Shown here: in pieces, positions 43,975-55,200 of the stretch
How the letters are laid out: every line of letters starts with the position of its first letter
Numbering within the stretch: the stretch's first letter is position 1
Assembly: GCA_016584305.1 (NCBI GenBank)
Contig: JACEEZ010025310.1
Coordinates: 110,583-174,582 of the forward strand
Reading direction: 5' to 3'
Length of the DNA stretch: 64,000 nt
DNA from: Chionoecetes opilio
Lineage: Eukaryota > Arthropoda > Malacostraca > Decapoda > Majidae
Position numbers and translations under genes: made by a program
The notes under the pieces: model-generated
Told to the model about the DNA's origin: nothing
Seen by the model: only the letters and a program-made list of their open reading frames with translations
Databases searched by the model: none

Positions 43975-44080
43975 TGGTTAGGTTAGGGTAGGTTATATTT
44001 GGGTAAGTTAGGTTAGATTCGGTTAGGTTAGGTTATCGGTGGGTCAAGCCCCCCGCTAGGTTAGGTTAAATTGGGCTAGG
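43975..44080. repeat. Degenerate TTAGG-rich stretch
   Basis: Imperfect GGTTAGGTTAGG and GGTTAGATTCGG units, mixed with GGGTAGG, resemble the arthropod telomere repeat but are interrupted. Confidence 0.6.
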
Positions 44081-44312
44081 TAAAGTTAATTTTGGTTAGG
44101 CAAATTTCTCTAGATATAAGGAAATTACCCTAGATCTAGGGAATTTTGGAAATACTTTGGAACTCAACCTTCCGGCTTTGACTGAAATGAACTACCGCAC
44201 TGTATTGTATGCTTATTGTACTTCACATCTGTAAAGGTTCCAGCGTGCGCTCAGCCTTGGTTAACCCACACGGCCGCTATGAAATATGAGGTGCCTCAAA
44301 AAATTCTAAGTC

Positions 44313-44546
44313 CAGTTAGGTTAGGTTAGGTATACTTTGTGGTTAAGGTTAGGTTAGGTTAGGTTAGGTATACTTTGTGGTTAAGGTTAGGTTAGGTTAG
44401 GTATACTTTATGGTTAAGGTTAGGTTAGGTATACTTTGTGGTTAAGGTTAGGTTAGGTATACTTTGTGGTTAAGGTTAGGTTAGGTATACTTTGTGGTTA
44501 AGGTTAGGTTAGGTATACTTTGTGGTTACGGTTAGGTTAGGTTAGA
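44313..44546. repeat. Interstitial (TTAGG)n alternating with a 15-bp spacer
   Basis: Seven copies of TATACTTTGTGGTTA (one with TATGG) are separated by two to four TTAGG units. The TTAGG motif is the canonical telomere repeat of most arthropods. The regular spacer makes this a higher-order tandem repeat of about 28-38 bp and not a simple telomere remnant. Confidence 0.9.
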
Positions 44547-45309
44547 TTTTTACGTATAGTGACTGATGATTTTTTTGGGAGCCATAAATCACTTATATTT
44601 GCTTCCCCCACCCAAAAACCCCGTATTCCCGCCAGTTCCCCAGGCTTGTTGGCTATAGGGGGAAGAAAAAAAAGATAGGGGTGAAGGACTTCTTCCAAAG
44701 TTTTACCAACCCCCTAAAAGTTACCAAAATAACCTCTGCCAAAAATCGGCCGCATATCAACCCTTCAAATAAGGCCAAATAATGCTCTGGAACCACGTGC
44801 GTAGTTGTGATAAGACTTGAGAAAGGCACAGGGAAAATCATGCAATCTGTGGAAAAATCGCTAGCAATCTAAGGAAAATCCCCAGAAAATTTATCACCAT
44901 ACAATTAAAGCCTCTACGTACCCTAGCATTATAATCACATCATTAAACACTTCATAAATGAGTAATAAATAGTCCTTTCAACTTACCTTCAAAGTTGAGA
45001 TACACCGTGACGGCTGTCAAATGGCGCCGATGTTAGGCTACGTGATGGGGTGATTTGCACAACTACGTAGTGGTAGTTATCGACAACACCACATTTTATA
45101 TTGTAGTCCAAAGTGGCAGGTTTATTAATGCAAGTGCAATAATCTTTGGTTTGCAAAATGAGTTTGTGGCGCACACATAAATAAAAGTTCTTTTGGTTTC
45201 TCGTTATTACACTCCAAATAAAACTGCAGTAGCTACAAGTCACCATCTACACAACCTTTTGTGCCCGTGGCCGCCAGTGTACTGAACCCGCAGCCTGAAA
45301 ATTGAAAAT

Positions 45310-45331
45310 TCCTTGAAATTTCCCAGCCTAG

Positions 45332-45383
<52 letters not shown>

Positions 45384-45615
45384 GGGGTTGAAATTTCCTA
45401 GCCTAGATTTTTTTTTTTTTTTTTTTTTTTTTAGGGGTTGAAATTTCTGAGCCTAGAATTTTTTTTTTTTTTTTTTTCTTAGGGGTTGAAATTTCCTAAC
45501 CTAGAATTTTTTTTTTTTTTTTTTTAAATACCCCCATATATAATGCCCCCATTATTCGGATCCTTGCATTACTCGGACCACTCCTTGGCCCAATTAGTCC
45601 CAATATGAGAGGTTT

Positions 45616-45620
<5 letters not shown>
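45310..45620. mobile_element. Tigger-like element tail with expanded poly-T modules
   Basis: Reverse-orientation relative of 4414-4665 and 9016-9332: it ends AATATGAGAGGTTTTACTA, and contains ATTCGGATCCTTGCATTACT and GGCCCAATTAGTCCC. Upstream are four modules of GGGGTTGAAATTTCC plus TAGCCTAGA and long poly-T (up to about 40 T). The left inverted end was not found. Confidence 0.6.
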
Positions 45621-45713
<93 letters not shown>

Positions 45714-45785
45714 ATATATATTGGCCCCCCCTTTTCAATTTGCTGTGTACGCCACTGTATATATATATATATATATATATATACA

Positions 45786-45863
<78 letters not shown>

Positions 45864-45905
45864 TTCCCCTCCCCCCCCTTTCAATGTTCTGGGTACGCCA
45901 CTGCA
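45616..45905. repeat. (AT)n blocks with hAT-like right ends
   Basis: Long AT tracts are broken by two poly-C blocks that run into TTTCAATTTGCTGTGTACGCC/ACTG and TTCTGGGTACGCCACTG, both resembling the end of the 4325-5424 element. A further AT block lies at about 45984-46012. Confidence 0.7.
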
Positions 45906-45981
45906 CAGACCCTCCCTATTTCAATAACCTAGTTCAAGCTATTGTTGATATTAAATCCCTGAATGCAGAAACGAGTAAAAG

Positions 45982-46012
<31 letters not shown>

Positions 46013-46143
46013 CGGGTATTGTGATATCATCAAGATCAAGAACTGGAACTTTTGCTGAAAATACATACCAACATGAAAAATTGGAACGCTAATTGACGGC
46101 GGCGAGAGTTGCAGGTACTGGTCCACTAAATATATGTTTGTAT

Positions 46144-46287
46144 GGATTGTCCCCGAGGAAGGGTTCAGGGGGCAGTAAGGGGGTAAGTCCTGGATTGTCC
46201 CCGAGGAAGGGTTCAGGGGGCAGTAAGGGGGTAAGTCCTGGAGTTATCCCCGAGGAAGGGTTCAGGGGGCAGTAAGGGGGTAAGTCG
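46144..46287 (+). repeat. 48-bp tandem repeat, 3 copies, each with a GGTAAGT
   Basis: The copies start at 46144, 46192 and 46240. Each reads CCCCGAGGAAGGGTTCAGGG, then a GGCAGTAAGGG-type stretch and GGTAAGTCCTGG (GGTAAGTCGTGG in the third). GGTAAGT matches the vertebrate/insect 5' splice-site consensus. The repeats are about 550 bp upstream of the Nup62 start codon on the same strand. Confidence 0.9.
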
Positions 46288-46831
46288 TGGAGTTAGATTC
46301 AGTTCAGAAAATTCTTTGGTAAATTATTTTGAGGTATAATTTGGTTTATGGAACTGTCGTTGAGCAGAATTTTTGTTTTTTTTACACTAGATGCCGGGCT
46401 ACTTGAATGTATGGAGTAAGATTAAGTAAGGCGTAAGTAATTTATTTTGGAAATTCTAGAGGATAAAACTGCGCCCAATCAAAGATAGCTAGCTTTATGC
46501 ACTAATGCGCAATGCTATTGGATATATACGTATAGATAAATTAAATTATTTGCAGAAAGCAAAATTTGAGTTGTGAAAAGAAAAATTGAACAATGTTTTA
46601 TCATGTTTTCAAGCCATGAGTTAAGCAATTGAGTCAGCAGTGTGGGCAATGCCGGGACATTCAAAACACCCAACAATTGTGCCTTGAAACTGAATTGTGA
46701 ATCACAGGATAGAGAGAGTTTCCACAATATTAAAGTACAGTATGCATGTAATATTACTTTACTGTAATAATTAATTTTATTAATTCCCACATTGCAGGTT
46801 GTTGACTAGGAGTACAACACAAGAGGAGGAG

Positions 46832-49800
46832 ATGTCATTCAATTTTGGAGGTGAGGCACAATATCTTTTGTAGCGTTTCAGGGATGCAAACAAGCTCCTT
46901 TTACTGTCTGGGTCACAAAACTAAAGAATGTCATTCTCTTTCCTTTAATAAATAATGTAGATAATTGTTTACATGGTTGGAATATTATCTCCTTCAAGCA
47001 GAAGTAGTTTCCCTCTTTTTTTTCTGTACCTGTACTGGTACACTCCCGGCAAACAACTTGTTGCTGTCTTCAAAGTAACTGCTCCCTCATTACTACATAA
47101 ATCGCCCCTTCCTGAGGGGCTGCAAAACACTTCGCAACACATCATCATCATCATCTGTATTTTGTCCATCTTGATAATGGGTTATGTAACCTCACTTCAT
47201 CTCATTCCCTGCATGGGTCTGCAACAGTCTACCCTGCTCTGTGTTCCACCTCCCATCCACTCAGACCCCTAAACAAGGGAAATTCCTTGATGCCTCAGGG
47301 ATTTGGTCATGTGTTGGTTCTTTCTGCTGGTTTATCTTTAAAGCAGCCACATGCTGCCACACAGCTGTTTTTTTATTTATAACTTTCATCAATATTATTT
47401 TCATAAAAGAAAAACCACATATGGAGTCATTCTCGTGTTTTTTGGTGTTTTCTTGTTGACAAGACAGCAGACAGGCAGCAAGGTAGACAATTAGCTTGGT
47501 ATTGTTATTATTTTGACAGTCTTTGCCTGTATCCCTCCCAGGATCAGCTCCTAAGACAACAGGTGGCATTGGGTTCAGCTTTCCCACCCTCACCACCTCC
47601 ATGGCGAGTGGTACCCCTGGCAACACTGGCTTCAGCTTTAGCACTGCCTTAGGCTCCCAGGCTCCTGGTGCTTCACCCTTCAGCTTTGGCACCACCACCG
47701 CACCACCCACCTCCACCACACCAGCCACCACCACAGGAGCCAGCCTCTTCACAGCCGCCGCCACCTCCAGCCAGCCGGCAACAGGGCTGAGTGCAGGGTT
47801 CCTGGCCACCCCGGCCTCCTCTGCCACTCCCGCCTTCAATTTCTCTGCTGCCATACAAACGACTGCCACCACAACAGGTACAGGATTCTCTTCAAACTTC
47901 CAACTGCCCACCGCCACACCAGCACCAGCCGCAGCAGCACCCGCCCTACAGTTTGGAGGGCCAACCAAGCCACTAGGAGCTGCCTCTGAGCCAGTCAAGC
48001 CTGCTGCCCCGGCCCTACAGAGCTCCTTCGCCTTCACTGCAAAGCCCGCTGCAGGTAGGTGGGAGGATTTGCTTCCAACTGAACAAGTAAAGAAGCATGG
48101 GCAGGTGCGAGAGATAGAAATGTGCATAATTCTTTTCTGTAGATATGTGACTCAATTGTATTTCTGGTCATGCCTTGCCCTGGTTTTGGCACACCTGTAC
48201 CTTGAGTGTGTCAGGTGCTTCTCAGTGAAAGGTCAAGAGTCTGTTAGTCATTCTCACAGCAGCATAAGGTGACTTAACAATGCAAGGAAAGCACTCCTGT
48301 AATAGCAGTGTTGGTTTTGAGTTGTGTGCTGTAAGAGTATTCAGTCTTGGGTATTACACTGCAGTGAGTCAGGAGCTGCACTTTGTCACTTCAGATTTAG
48401 TCAGCATAACCGTATGTTTGTTTTCCCCCAAGCTGCCTCACTCTTCACCCCTGCCACCACCAACACCACCACCACTGCTGCTGCTGCCATTGCTGCGGCC
48501 ATCGCTGCCACCACCACCGCTGCTCCGGCCTCTTGTTTCCCCACCCTCATGACAGGCCAAACTGCAGCCCCCTCCACCACCACCACCACCACCCTGGGAG
48601 TGGCACTTGGTAGGTCTCCACACTGCTGCTGTTTGGTAGCATCACTCATCCAGTAACATTCCTTTGCATGATTTAAATTTTAGATATCAAAACAAAATGG
48701 AAAGCATGGAGTGGAATTCATAATGATGAAATGAAATATATTATTTTGTGAATTGAGGAATGTATCCACAATGTATATGCTAAGGACCACTGGTGACCCT
48801 CTTTTGGGGCATAGTTATGTTGATCAACAAGAGCCAAAGTTAGAGAATCATATTGCAGAATTATGGTGACGTGTAATTATCATAAGCATAAGATATACAT
48901 CATGCAAGGGGTTATTTTTTTACGAAGCCATTTGTCCTTTTTCTCTTACAGCTGCCGCCACCCCCATACCCGCCCCCACCACTATACCAGCAGCAGCAGC
49001 ACCAGCAGTAGCACCAGTGGCAGCAGTCAGCACCCCAGCCTTCCTTACCACGGCCACCAGGTATGTCATCTTTGTCTCTGTCTCTCTCTTACACAGATAT
49101 TAAATGTCGTCCTGTCTTGTGTTCACGTCAAAAACTTTTGTTCAGTCAACAACAAAACTAATAAGGTTAATTACTCTTGCCTGGTGCACAGCACAAGCAG
49201 TGCTGCCATCGCCCCGGCCACCATTGGTGCAGCCCCAGCGGGCCTCAGTGTGGCAGGCCTGGAGGAGAAGGTGAATAAGTGGATGTCTGAGCTGAGGGAG
49301 CAGGAGGAGAGGCTGATGAGGCAGGCAGCTCATGTTAATGCCTGGGACCAGCTGCTGCAGCAAGGCCACGACCAAGTACAGCAGCTGCGCCTCACACTCA
49401 ACAACGTCAAGGTACAGACACAGGCCCTCCAGCCTGCCAGCCGAGGAACCAGCAATATTAGAGATACACTTAGTCTGTGCCATCATTTCTCCATGAATCA
49501 ATGTTTCTATAAAATTGTAAATGAGCCTTTACAGTGTTCTTCAATGTGCTTTGAGCCAGCCTGATCCAACTCCCTTTCCTTCAGACTGACCAGAGCAGAC
49601 TGCAGGCTGAGCTAGACTTCATTCAGGGACAACAACAGGAGCTGGAGCAGCTGATTGAACCCCTGGAGGCTGCTGCGGCATCCACCACCCCCGCCCAGCA
49701 CCAGGGAGACCGCCAGCGTGAGAACATGCACCTGGTGGCTCAGGTGAGTGGCCTCTCCCGGCCGGCCCATCCGTTAATAACCTTAATGGTCTCCCTTTGT

Positions 49801-50368
49801 GCCCCCTTTACCATGGCACCCCTGGAGGCCACCCAGGCGTAGCAAATTTAAATTATAATGGAAAAGAAGAAAATTTGATAAAAGGAATTAGGCAAGAACG
49901 AAAAAAAGTAAACTTTAATCACTATGAAGATAAGAATGACAAAATTATCATAATGAAAATATTAAAATCAAGAGGAATATTTATGATGAGATCTAGAGAA
50001 AAATAGTATCACAAAAAGAAATAAGGGAAGTATAAGAAAAAAGAGGAAAGTATAAGTAGAAAAAGAAATAAAAAAGAACGAATCAATTAAGAGAAATAAT
50101 ATACTGGCAACCAACACTGTGCTAAGAACGTGCCACATTTCAGAACCTGGACTCTCAGCTGCGGCAGATAACGGACGACCTCTGCAAGGTCATCGAGCAC
50201 CTCAACTCCACCAACTCGGGGTCCCGCGCCTCCGACCCAGTGAACACGGTGGCGCGGGTGTTGTCGGCACACATGGACACCCTCAAGTGGGTCGACCAGA
50301 ACTCAGCGCTGCTCAGCCAGAAGATTGACGACATCTCACGCTCCTCAGACAACAAACGTAGGGCCTGA
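46832..50368 (+). CDS. NUP62: Nucleoporin Nup62 (central channel, Nup62-Nup58-Nup54 complex)
   Basis: Nup62 lines the transport channel of the nuclear pore: its N-terminal FG region binds import receptors and its C-terminal coiled coil assembles with Nup54 and Nup58. Coding exons: 46832-46850, 47542-48054, 48433-48609, 48952-49060, 49192-49411, 49585-49743, 50144-50368 (1422 nt, 473 aa; human is 522). Seen: start MSFNFGGSAPKTTGGIGFSF; a Thr/Ala/Ser/Pro-rich region to about residue 295 with only a few FG pairs (FNFGG, FSFGTT, LQFGG) plus FSF/FNF motifs; then a heptad-rich coiled coil, about 297-470, including LEEKVNKWMSELREQEERLM, HVNAWDQLLQQG, LDFIQGQQQELEQLIEPLE and AHMDTLKWVDQNSALLSQKI, which match the Nup62 C-terminal domain. 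The first coding exon encodes only six residues plus one base; it was chosen because it supplies the expected MSFNFGG start and correct phase. It is convergent with the LRPPRC-like gene. Confidence 0.93.
49810..50100 (+). other. Purine-rich intron segment of Nup62
   Basis: The intron before the last coding exon holds A/G-rich, low-complexity sequence (GAAAAAGAAATAAAAAAGAA type). I see nothing functional in it. Confidence 0.5.
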
Positions 50369-50420
50369 GGGCGATAGCGGCTGCCCTTTATTTCTTTATC
50401 GACGTTCTTCTTATTTTTTT

Positions 50421-50588
50421 GTCACCATTAACACCAGTGCAGAGAATATTCATGATTTTTTTGTCACCATTAACACCAGTGCAGAGAATATTCATGATTT
50501 TTCTGTCACCATTAACACCAGGGCAGAGAATATTCATGATTTTTTTGTCACCATTAACACCAGTGCAGAGAATATTCATGTTTTGCCC
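50421..50588. repeat. 42-bp tandem repeat, 4 copies, after the Nup62 stop
   Basis: Copies start at 50421, 50463, 50505 and 50547. Each runs GTCACCATTAACACCAGTGC, then AGAGAATATTCATGAT and a T run. One copy has GGGCAGAG for GTGCAGAG and one has TTTCTG. The unit length is a multiple of three, so open frames appear in several phases. The array starts 53 bp after the stop codon and is probably in the 3' UTR. Confidence 0.9.
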
Positions 50589-52290
50589 AAGTAACCACAT
50601 GCCTATATGATGCACAATGGAGTTTCCCTGTCATACAAGCAATAATTATGTTTCTACCAGGGTATCAATGAACAGCGAAAGACTTTACCAGGAAGAGAAA
50701 ACCATCATGAATAATATGATGATAGACTCCACATACTGTACATTATCTGTTCAGTATTATCAAAATTATTGCAGCTCAGTGATGTGAATCTTTTGAGCAA
50801 CTTAACATAGGCTTAAGTTTGTAGGACATGAAGGTGTTGCAGCATAAAAGTCCTTCATGCATTACTGAGCACAGCATTTGCCAGTACCCCCACCCTCCCC
50901 CTCTCTCTCTCTCTCAAGCAGACAAGAATACCAGTGTAACCTCTGAACCCTTTGTACTTCACTGGCTGCATTCTGACAGGTACAAGAACTTTATGTAAGT
51001 GGTGTGCCAGGGCCTAAACATAACCTCTATCTTATTATGTGGGTTTTTTGTGGTCGATCTTATTATGCAGTTCTCCTGAGATTGTGAATACTAGATTGTA
51101 AACCACTGTGCGTGCCCTGGGAGAGTACCATTTGTGGGTTGAAATCATAATATGTTTGCCAGCAGTCTTTAGAGATGAAGAGTTGATGAGTTGTGTGGCC
51201 CAGTGCTTGCCACCCACCCTCAGGCAGCTCAGTGCAAAGATTGTGTTCATAGGAAGGTGTTTTGTTATGATAATGAAGCCAATAAAGACATTTAACATTT
51301 AGTGTTTGTCCAGTAAAGCACACGATGAAGGTTACATGTGAAGTTAATTTGTGATAATTAGGCAACATTGTGGTTAGTACGCTGCTAAGGCTTGCTGTCG
51401 GATACTTGGCAATGGAAATGTAGCTTTACACATACAAACAATATTTACTCTGTGTGTGTTAGCTTGGTTTTGATGTACACACGCACACACACTCTTTCTT
51501 TTTCTCTCAAATGCAGTTTCTTGTCAACAGGAAAGGTCTGAATTCTTTGACCAGTGGAGGAAATCTAGAAATGTGAAATGGCACAGCTTACTGAATGTTG
51601 ATGTGCCAATGTTGGTCATAAACTACATTGCTGCTGCTGCCTGTGGCTTGCCCTCACATGACCTATCCAAGGCAGCCTGGTTGACCCAAAAATACGTTAA
51701 ATCCACAAACATCTTCAGTTACCACATAAGGTGGATGACAGCCCTCCTGTCTCCACAAATTCTGAACTTAACTTTAGCCACTAGATGAACTTATGGAAAT
51801 GGCTCAAAACTCCTTTTTTTTTCAGTTACGACGTAGTATGGGTTTGAAAATATACAATGTTTATACTGTTTAGTCTGAATAAATTATTTTTAATGAACTC
51901 ATCATTCCCACCTCTCTTATACCAGACTAACTATTTTTACGAGAGATGAATGAAGTACGTATATATACATAATGGCTGATGATGATAGTGTAGATGACAG
52001 TATGTTTACCTTTCATGGCCAGATCCTGCAGGAAAGTCATGGCTATGCTGGGGACATGACTGAAGTGTTACAAGGCCTTACAGTGTAGCACAGCAGCAGG
52101 TGCTCTCTGCCATCACCTTCACTTCACTGCTGGCTCACGTCACAATCCCTTCCTGACCCATCCATCACCTTTACTCTTCTTCTGCAAAATACAAATTCTC
52201 ATTCAACTTGCACATTCTCTCCAGGAAAATATTATTTATTCCTGTTCCGAATCAACATTTCCAAAAGTTGTGCGACGGAGAAATTTTACC
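50589..52290. other. Convergent intergenic region, Nup62 / LRPPRC
   Basis: This interval should hold the rest of the Nup62 3' UTR, with AATAAA at 51281-51286 and at 51878-51883 (+). A (CT)n tract lies near 50900-50917 and a CA-rich tract near 51478-51492. I see no further gene. Confidence 0.45.
52235..52240 (-). terminator. Candidate polyadenylation signal, LRPPRC-like gene
   Basis: TTTATT on + reads AATAAA on -, about 50 bp past the stop codon at 52291-52293. This implies a very short 3' UTR. Confidence 0.4.
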
Positions 52291-55200
52291 TCACTGAACT
52301 TGTGACGGAATCTTCATGTTAGAGTCCTCGAGGAGTGCTGCCAGGGTGGCGAGGAAGGTGGAGGACGGGGTGAGGCCTTCCTCCTGCATGGAGGTCCACA
52401 GAGACAGTGCTTCTTCTCCCATCTTGTTACCTCCTGGGGGGATAAAGTATAGATTGCAACAACAAAAACCAAGTCACCAGAGAAAATTACCCCCGGGAAG
52501 GGGTTAACAGCCAATAGCACACCATCCAACAATGTGCATGTGAAGGGAAGCTGCCAATAATACCTGATACTTTTATAACTTGAATACTATGCAATGTACT
52601 CACTGAGCTTGTAGGCGTCCAACAGGATTTCATAGATCTTTAGCCGGTCAATGTTGGTCATTCCCTTTGAAGCGGCCAAGAGGTGTTCCAAGGCTGCCTC
52701 CCGCTGGTTCTTGGCATATATCTTGCACATCCTCAGAATCAGCCGCTCATCCGTGTCCTGCGCCAAGGCCTGCCGGGAGGTGAGGGTGTAAGCTGTGCAC
52801 TCAATGCCGTGGTGGTGGTGGACAAATTTTTCTACTCGGTGTCATTCAGTTATGTTCAGAGACTGGCGTGCATTGAAAAGAGAATGGTGAGGGATCTGCA
52901 ATGCCACTTTGAGTGCTTGAGGTGAGACTTTCACTCTGATAGTGTTATGGAAAGAAGGGATGAGAATGACAAGGGGAATGTGTAGTGTTTAGATGAAGGT
53001 ACAATGCCAAAAGGTGATGCATGATAACTTGAGATGGAACCTAGGATTGGAGGACATGCCAAACAAGTACCGAATAGTTATGTATGTACAGCTTGGTGAT
53101 CTACCGTCAAGACGCACATCAATCCTTCTTTTTACAATGACAGTGAGGATGAGGAAAATACAGGCATTCCCTGACTCACATGCCTAATTGGTACCTGGGG
53201 TTCATACCTAACTCGTAATGTATGGAACTCCAACATTCATTTTGTCCATACTGTCACATTGTAAAAAAAATAATGAAAAAAAAATAGTGTACTACAGGTT
53301 GAAGTTCCCAGACTCGGCAACACCCAAAACTCGGCTATGGTTCCGGATTTTCCAAAACACGGCAGAACACCCAAAACATGGCGCGTAGTTGCCGGGTCGG
53401 CCGCTAGGTGCCACCACACTAGGCCGCTTGCTTTCTCCCGCCGATTTGTTTGTTGTTATTGTTCAGTGGTGTTGTGACTGTAGAGCTGTGTACACTGTTA
53501 TTTTGTGTACTTCTACAGGTCTGTTATTGGTATTATGGCTCCCAAACGTCCAGGATTTTTTTCATGTGATTTTCATGCTTTTTTTCCCCTTAATATATCT
53601 ACGTTCTAAAAGTCGGAAAATTCCATTACTCGGCTCGGCGCTGGTCCCGAGGTTGCCGAGTTTGGGAATTTCAACCTGTACAGCTTTACCTAATAGTAGC
53701 CATCATTGTTTCCACCAGCGTATAATGTCTTGCAATCACCATCACCACTGATTCCACTCTTATGCGTCCGAACTTCTGAATCATTGCAGTGTTCATAATT
53801 TGGATTGGCAGACAGGTTTGTGCATATCTCTGAAAGTTCTTAACTAGCACATAAGTAGGGGAGGCTGTAAACATGATGATGACAAGTCAGTGGCAGAGCA
53901 GGCACACAGGTGTAGCTACTTGTACATGTACCTGCAGCACAAGCCGGGCAGCAGCAGGGTGTCCAGACTCCAGGCAGGCAAAGAGCAGGTCGTGGTGGGC
54001 CTGTGCTGGGCCGTAGCAGCCCTGGGCAAGGTCAAACATACGGCCCAGCAGGTCGCCCTCATCACGGCTCTGTCCGCCACCTCTGAGGTTCAGTGAAACA
54101 ACAAAAAATTTAAAAAATGAGTGATGTACTTTTTTGGTATATATTTTTATGAGACTAGGAGGCTCATAGATAACTAAATGAAAGAAAAATATATTCAAGT
54201 GTTACTGCTAATGTAACCTCATTATGCATGGCGGGACTACCGTAGATAACGCCATAGTCGCCACCTGCACTAATGTCGCCAGGCGCCATATATTACGATT
54301 TATAGCATCACTATTGATTTGCATGTGCCGCTGAAGAGGCATACAGTAGGTTATATCATGACTGTATAATCTAACCTGTCTCAGTGTTGTTCTATGCTTT
54401 GTATCTGCAAGTATAAACTCTTCCAAATTTTACTACTATTATTTTTTTTTTTCACGCGACGACAGACAGCAGCTCATCACCTTTCGGGCGGGAGGACATA
54501 AACACTAGCTGGCGACGTTAGTGTAGCCATTACCAAAGTCGCCACTCAGGTGATATTTTGGTAATTTGTTCATTTATAGCCATAATATGACACAGATGAA
54601 GACACAAAATTACACAGACTCTCCAGATAGCCCCTTTTAACTTTCCTGAAATCATGGATGTAGAAATGTAAGTATGAACGCCACCAAATGTCTGTAAATT
54701 GAAAAGAAACGTTGTCCTGGGACTTTAGTGTTATCTACGGAACAGCATCGGGGACACAGATAAAAACTTTAGGCTACACTATTCATGAGTTCCTGGAATG
54801 ACTTACTGTTAGGCAAATATATAGTACACACTAACTGAATAGCGCATGAATACATTGATACAATGGGTTTATGATACAAGACATTACAATCACTTTATTA
54901 GCTTTACAAGACTAAATCACGTGTAAACTAACCTTTTCAGCACAGACAGCAAGTCATCCTCCATGGGAGGGTTGTGTTGCATCAGTTTGATGAAGATCTC
55001 CATCCTTTTGGGCAGAGTGTTGTAGCTGCGGTATATGTGTTCAGCCACCTCAACAGTCCCTTGCACGTCACCCCTGTAAGGCAAGGTGTATCTGATGGAT
55101 TCTGAACATGTCCACAGACATGAACTGACATGACTAGATAACTCCAAACAAAGGAGTCTATAATTATAGTCAAGGGAAGGCAGGCATCCCCAGACCACAG

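Larger units (their letters stand above)
41594..46831. promoter_or_regulatory. Divergent intergenic region, bystin / Nup62
   Basis: Head-to-head spacing is 5.2 kb and should hold both promoters and any 5' non-coding exons. A possible Nup62 leader acceptor is TTGCAG at 46792-46797, followed by GTTGTTGACTAGGAG and the ATG at 46832. A possible donor is AATCAG/GTGAGT at about 42990. The 48-bp repeats at 46144-46287 carry consensus donors. Most of the rest is repeats (TTAGG-type at 43975-44546, AT/T-rich at 45310-45905). No other gene is seen. Confidence 0.4.

Noticed and set aside
47261..48127. 288-codon - strand open frame
   Set aside because: Antisense shadow of the Ala/Thr-rich Nup62 exon 47542-48054.
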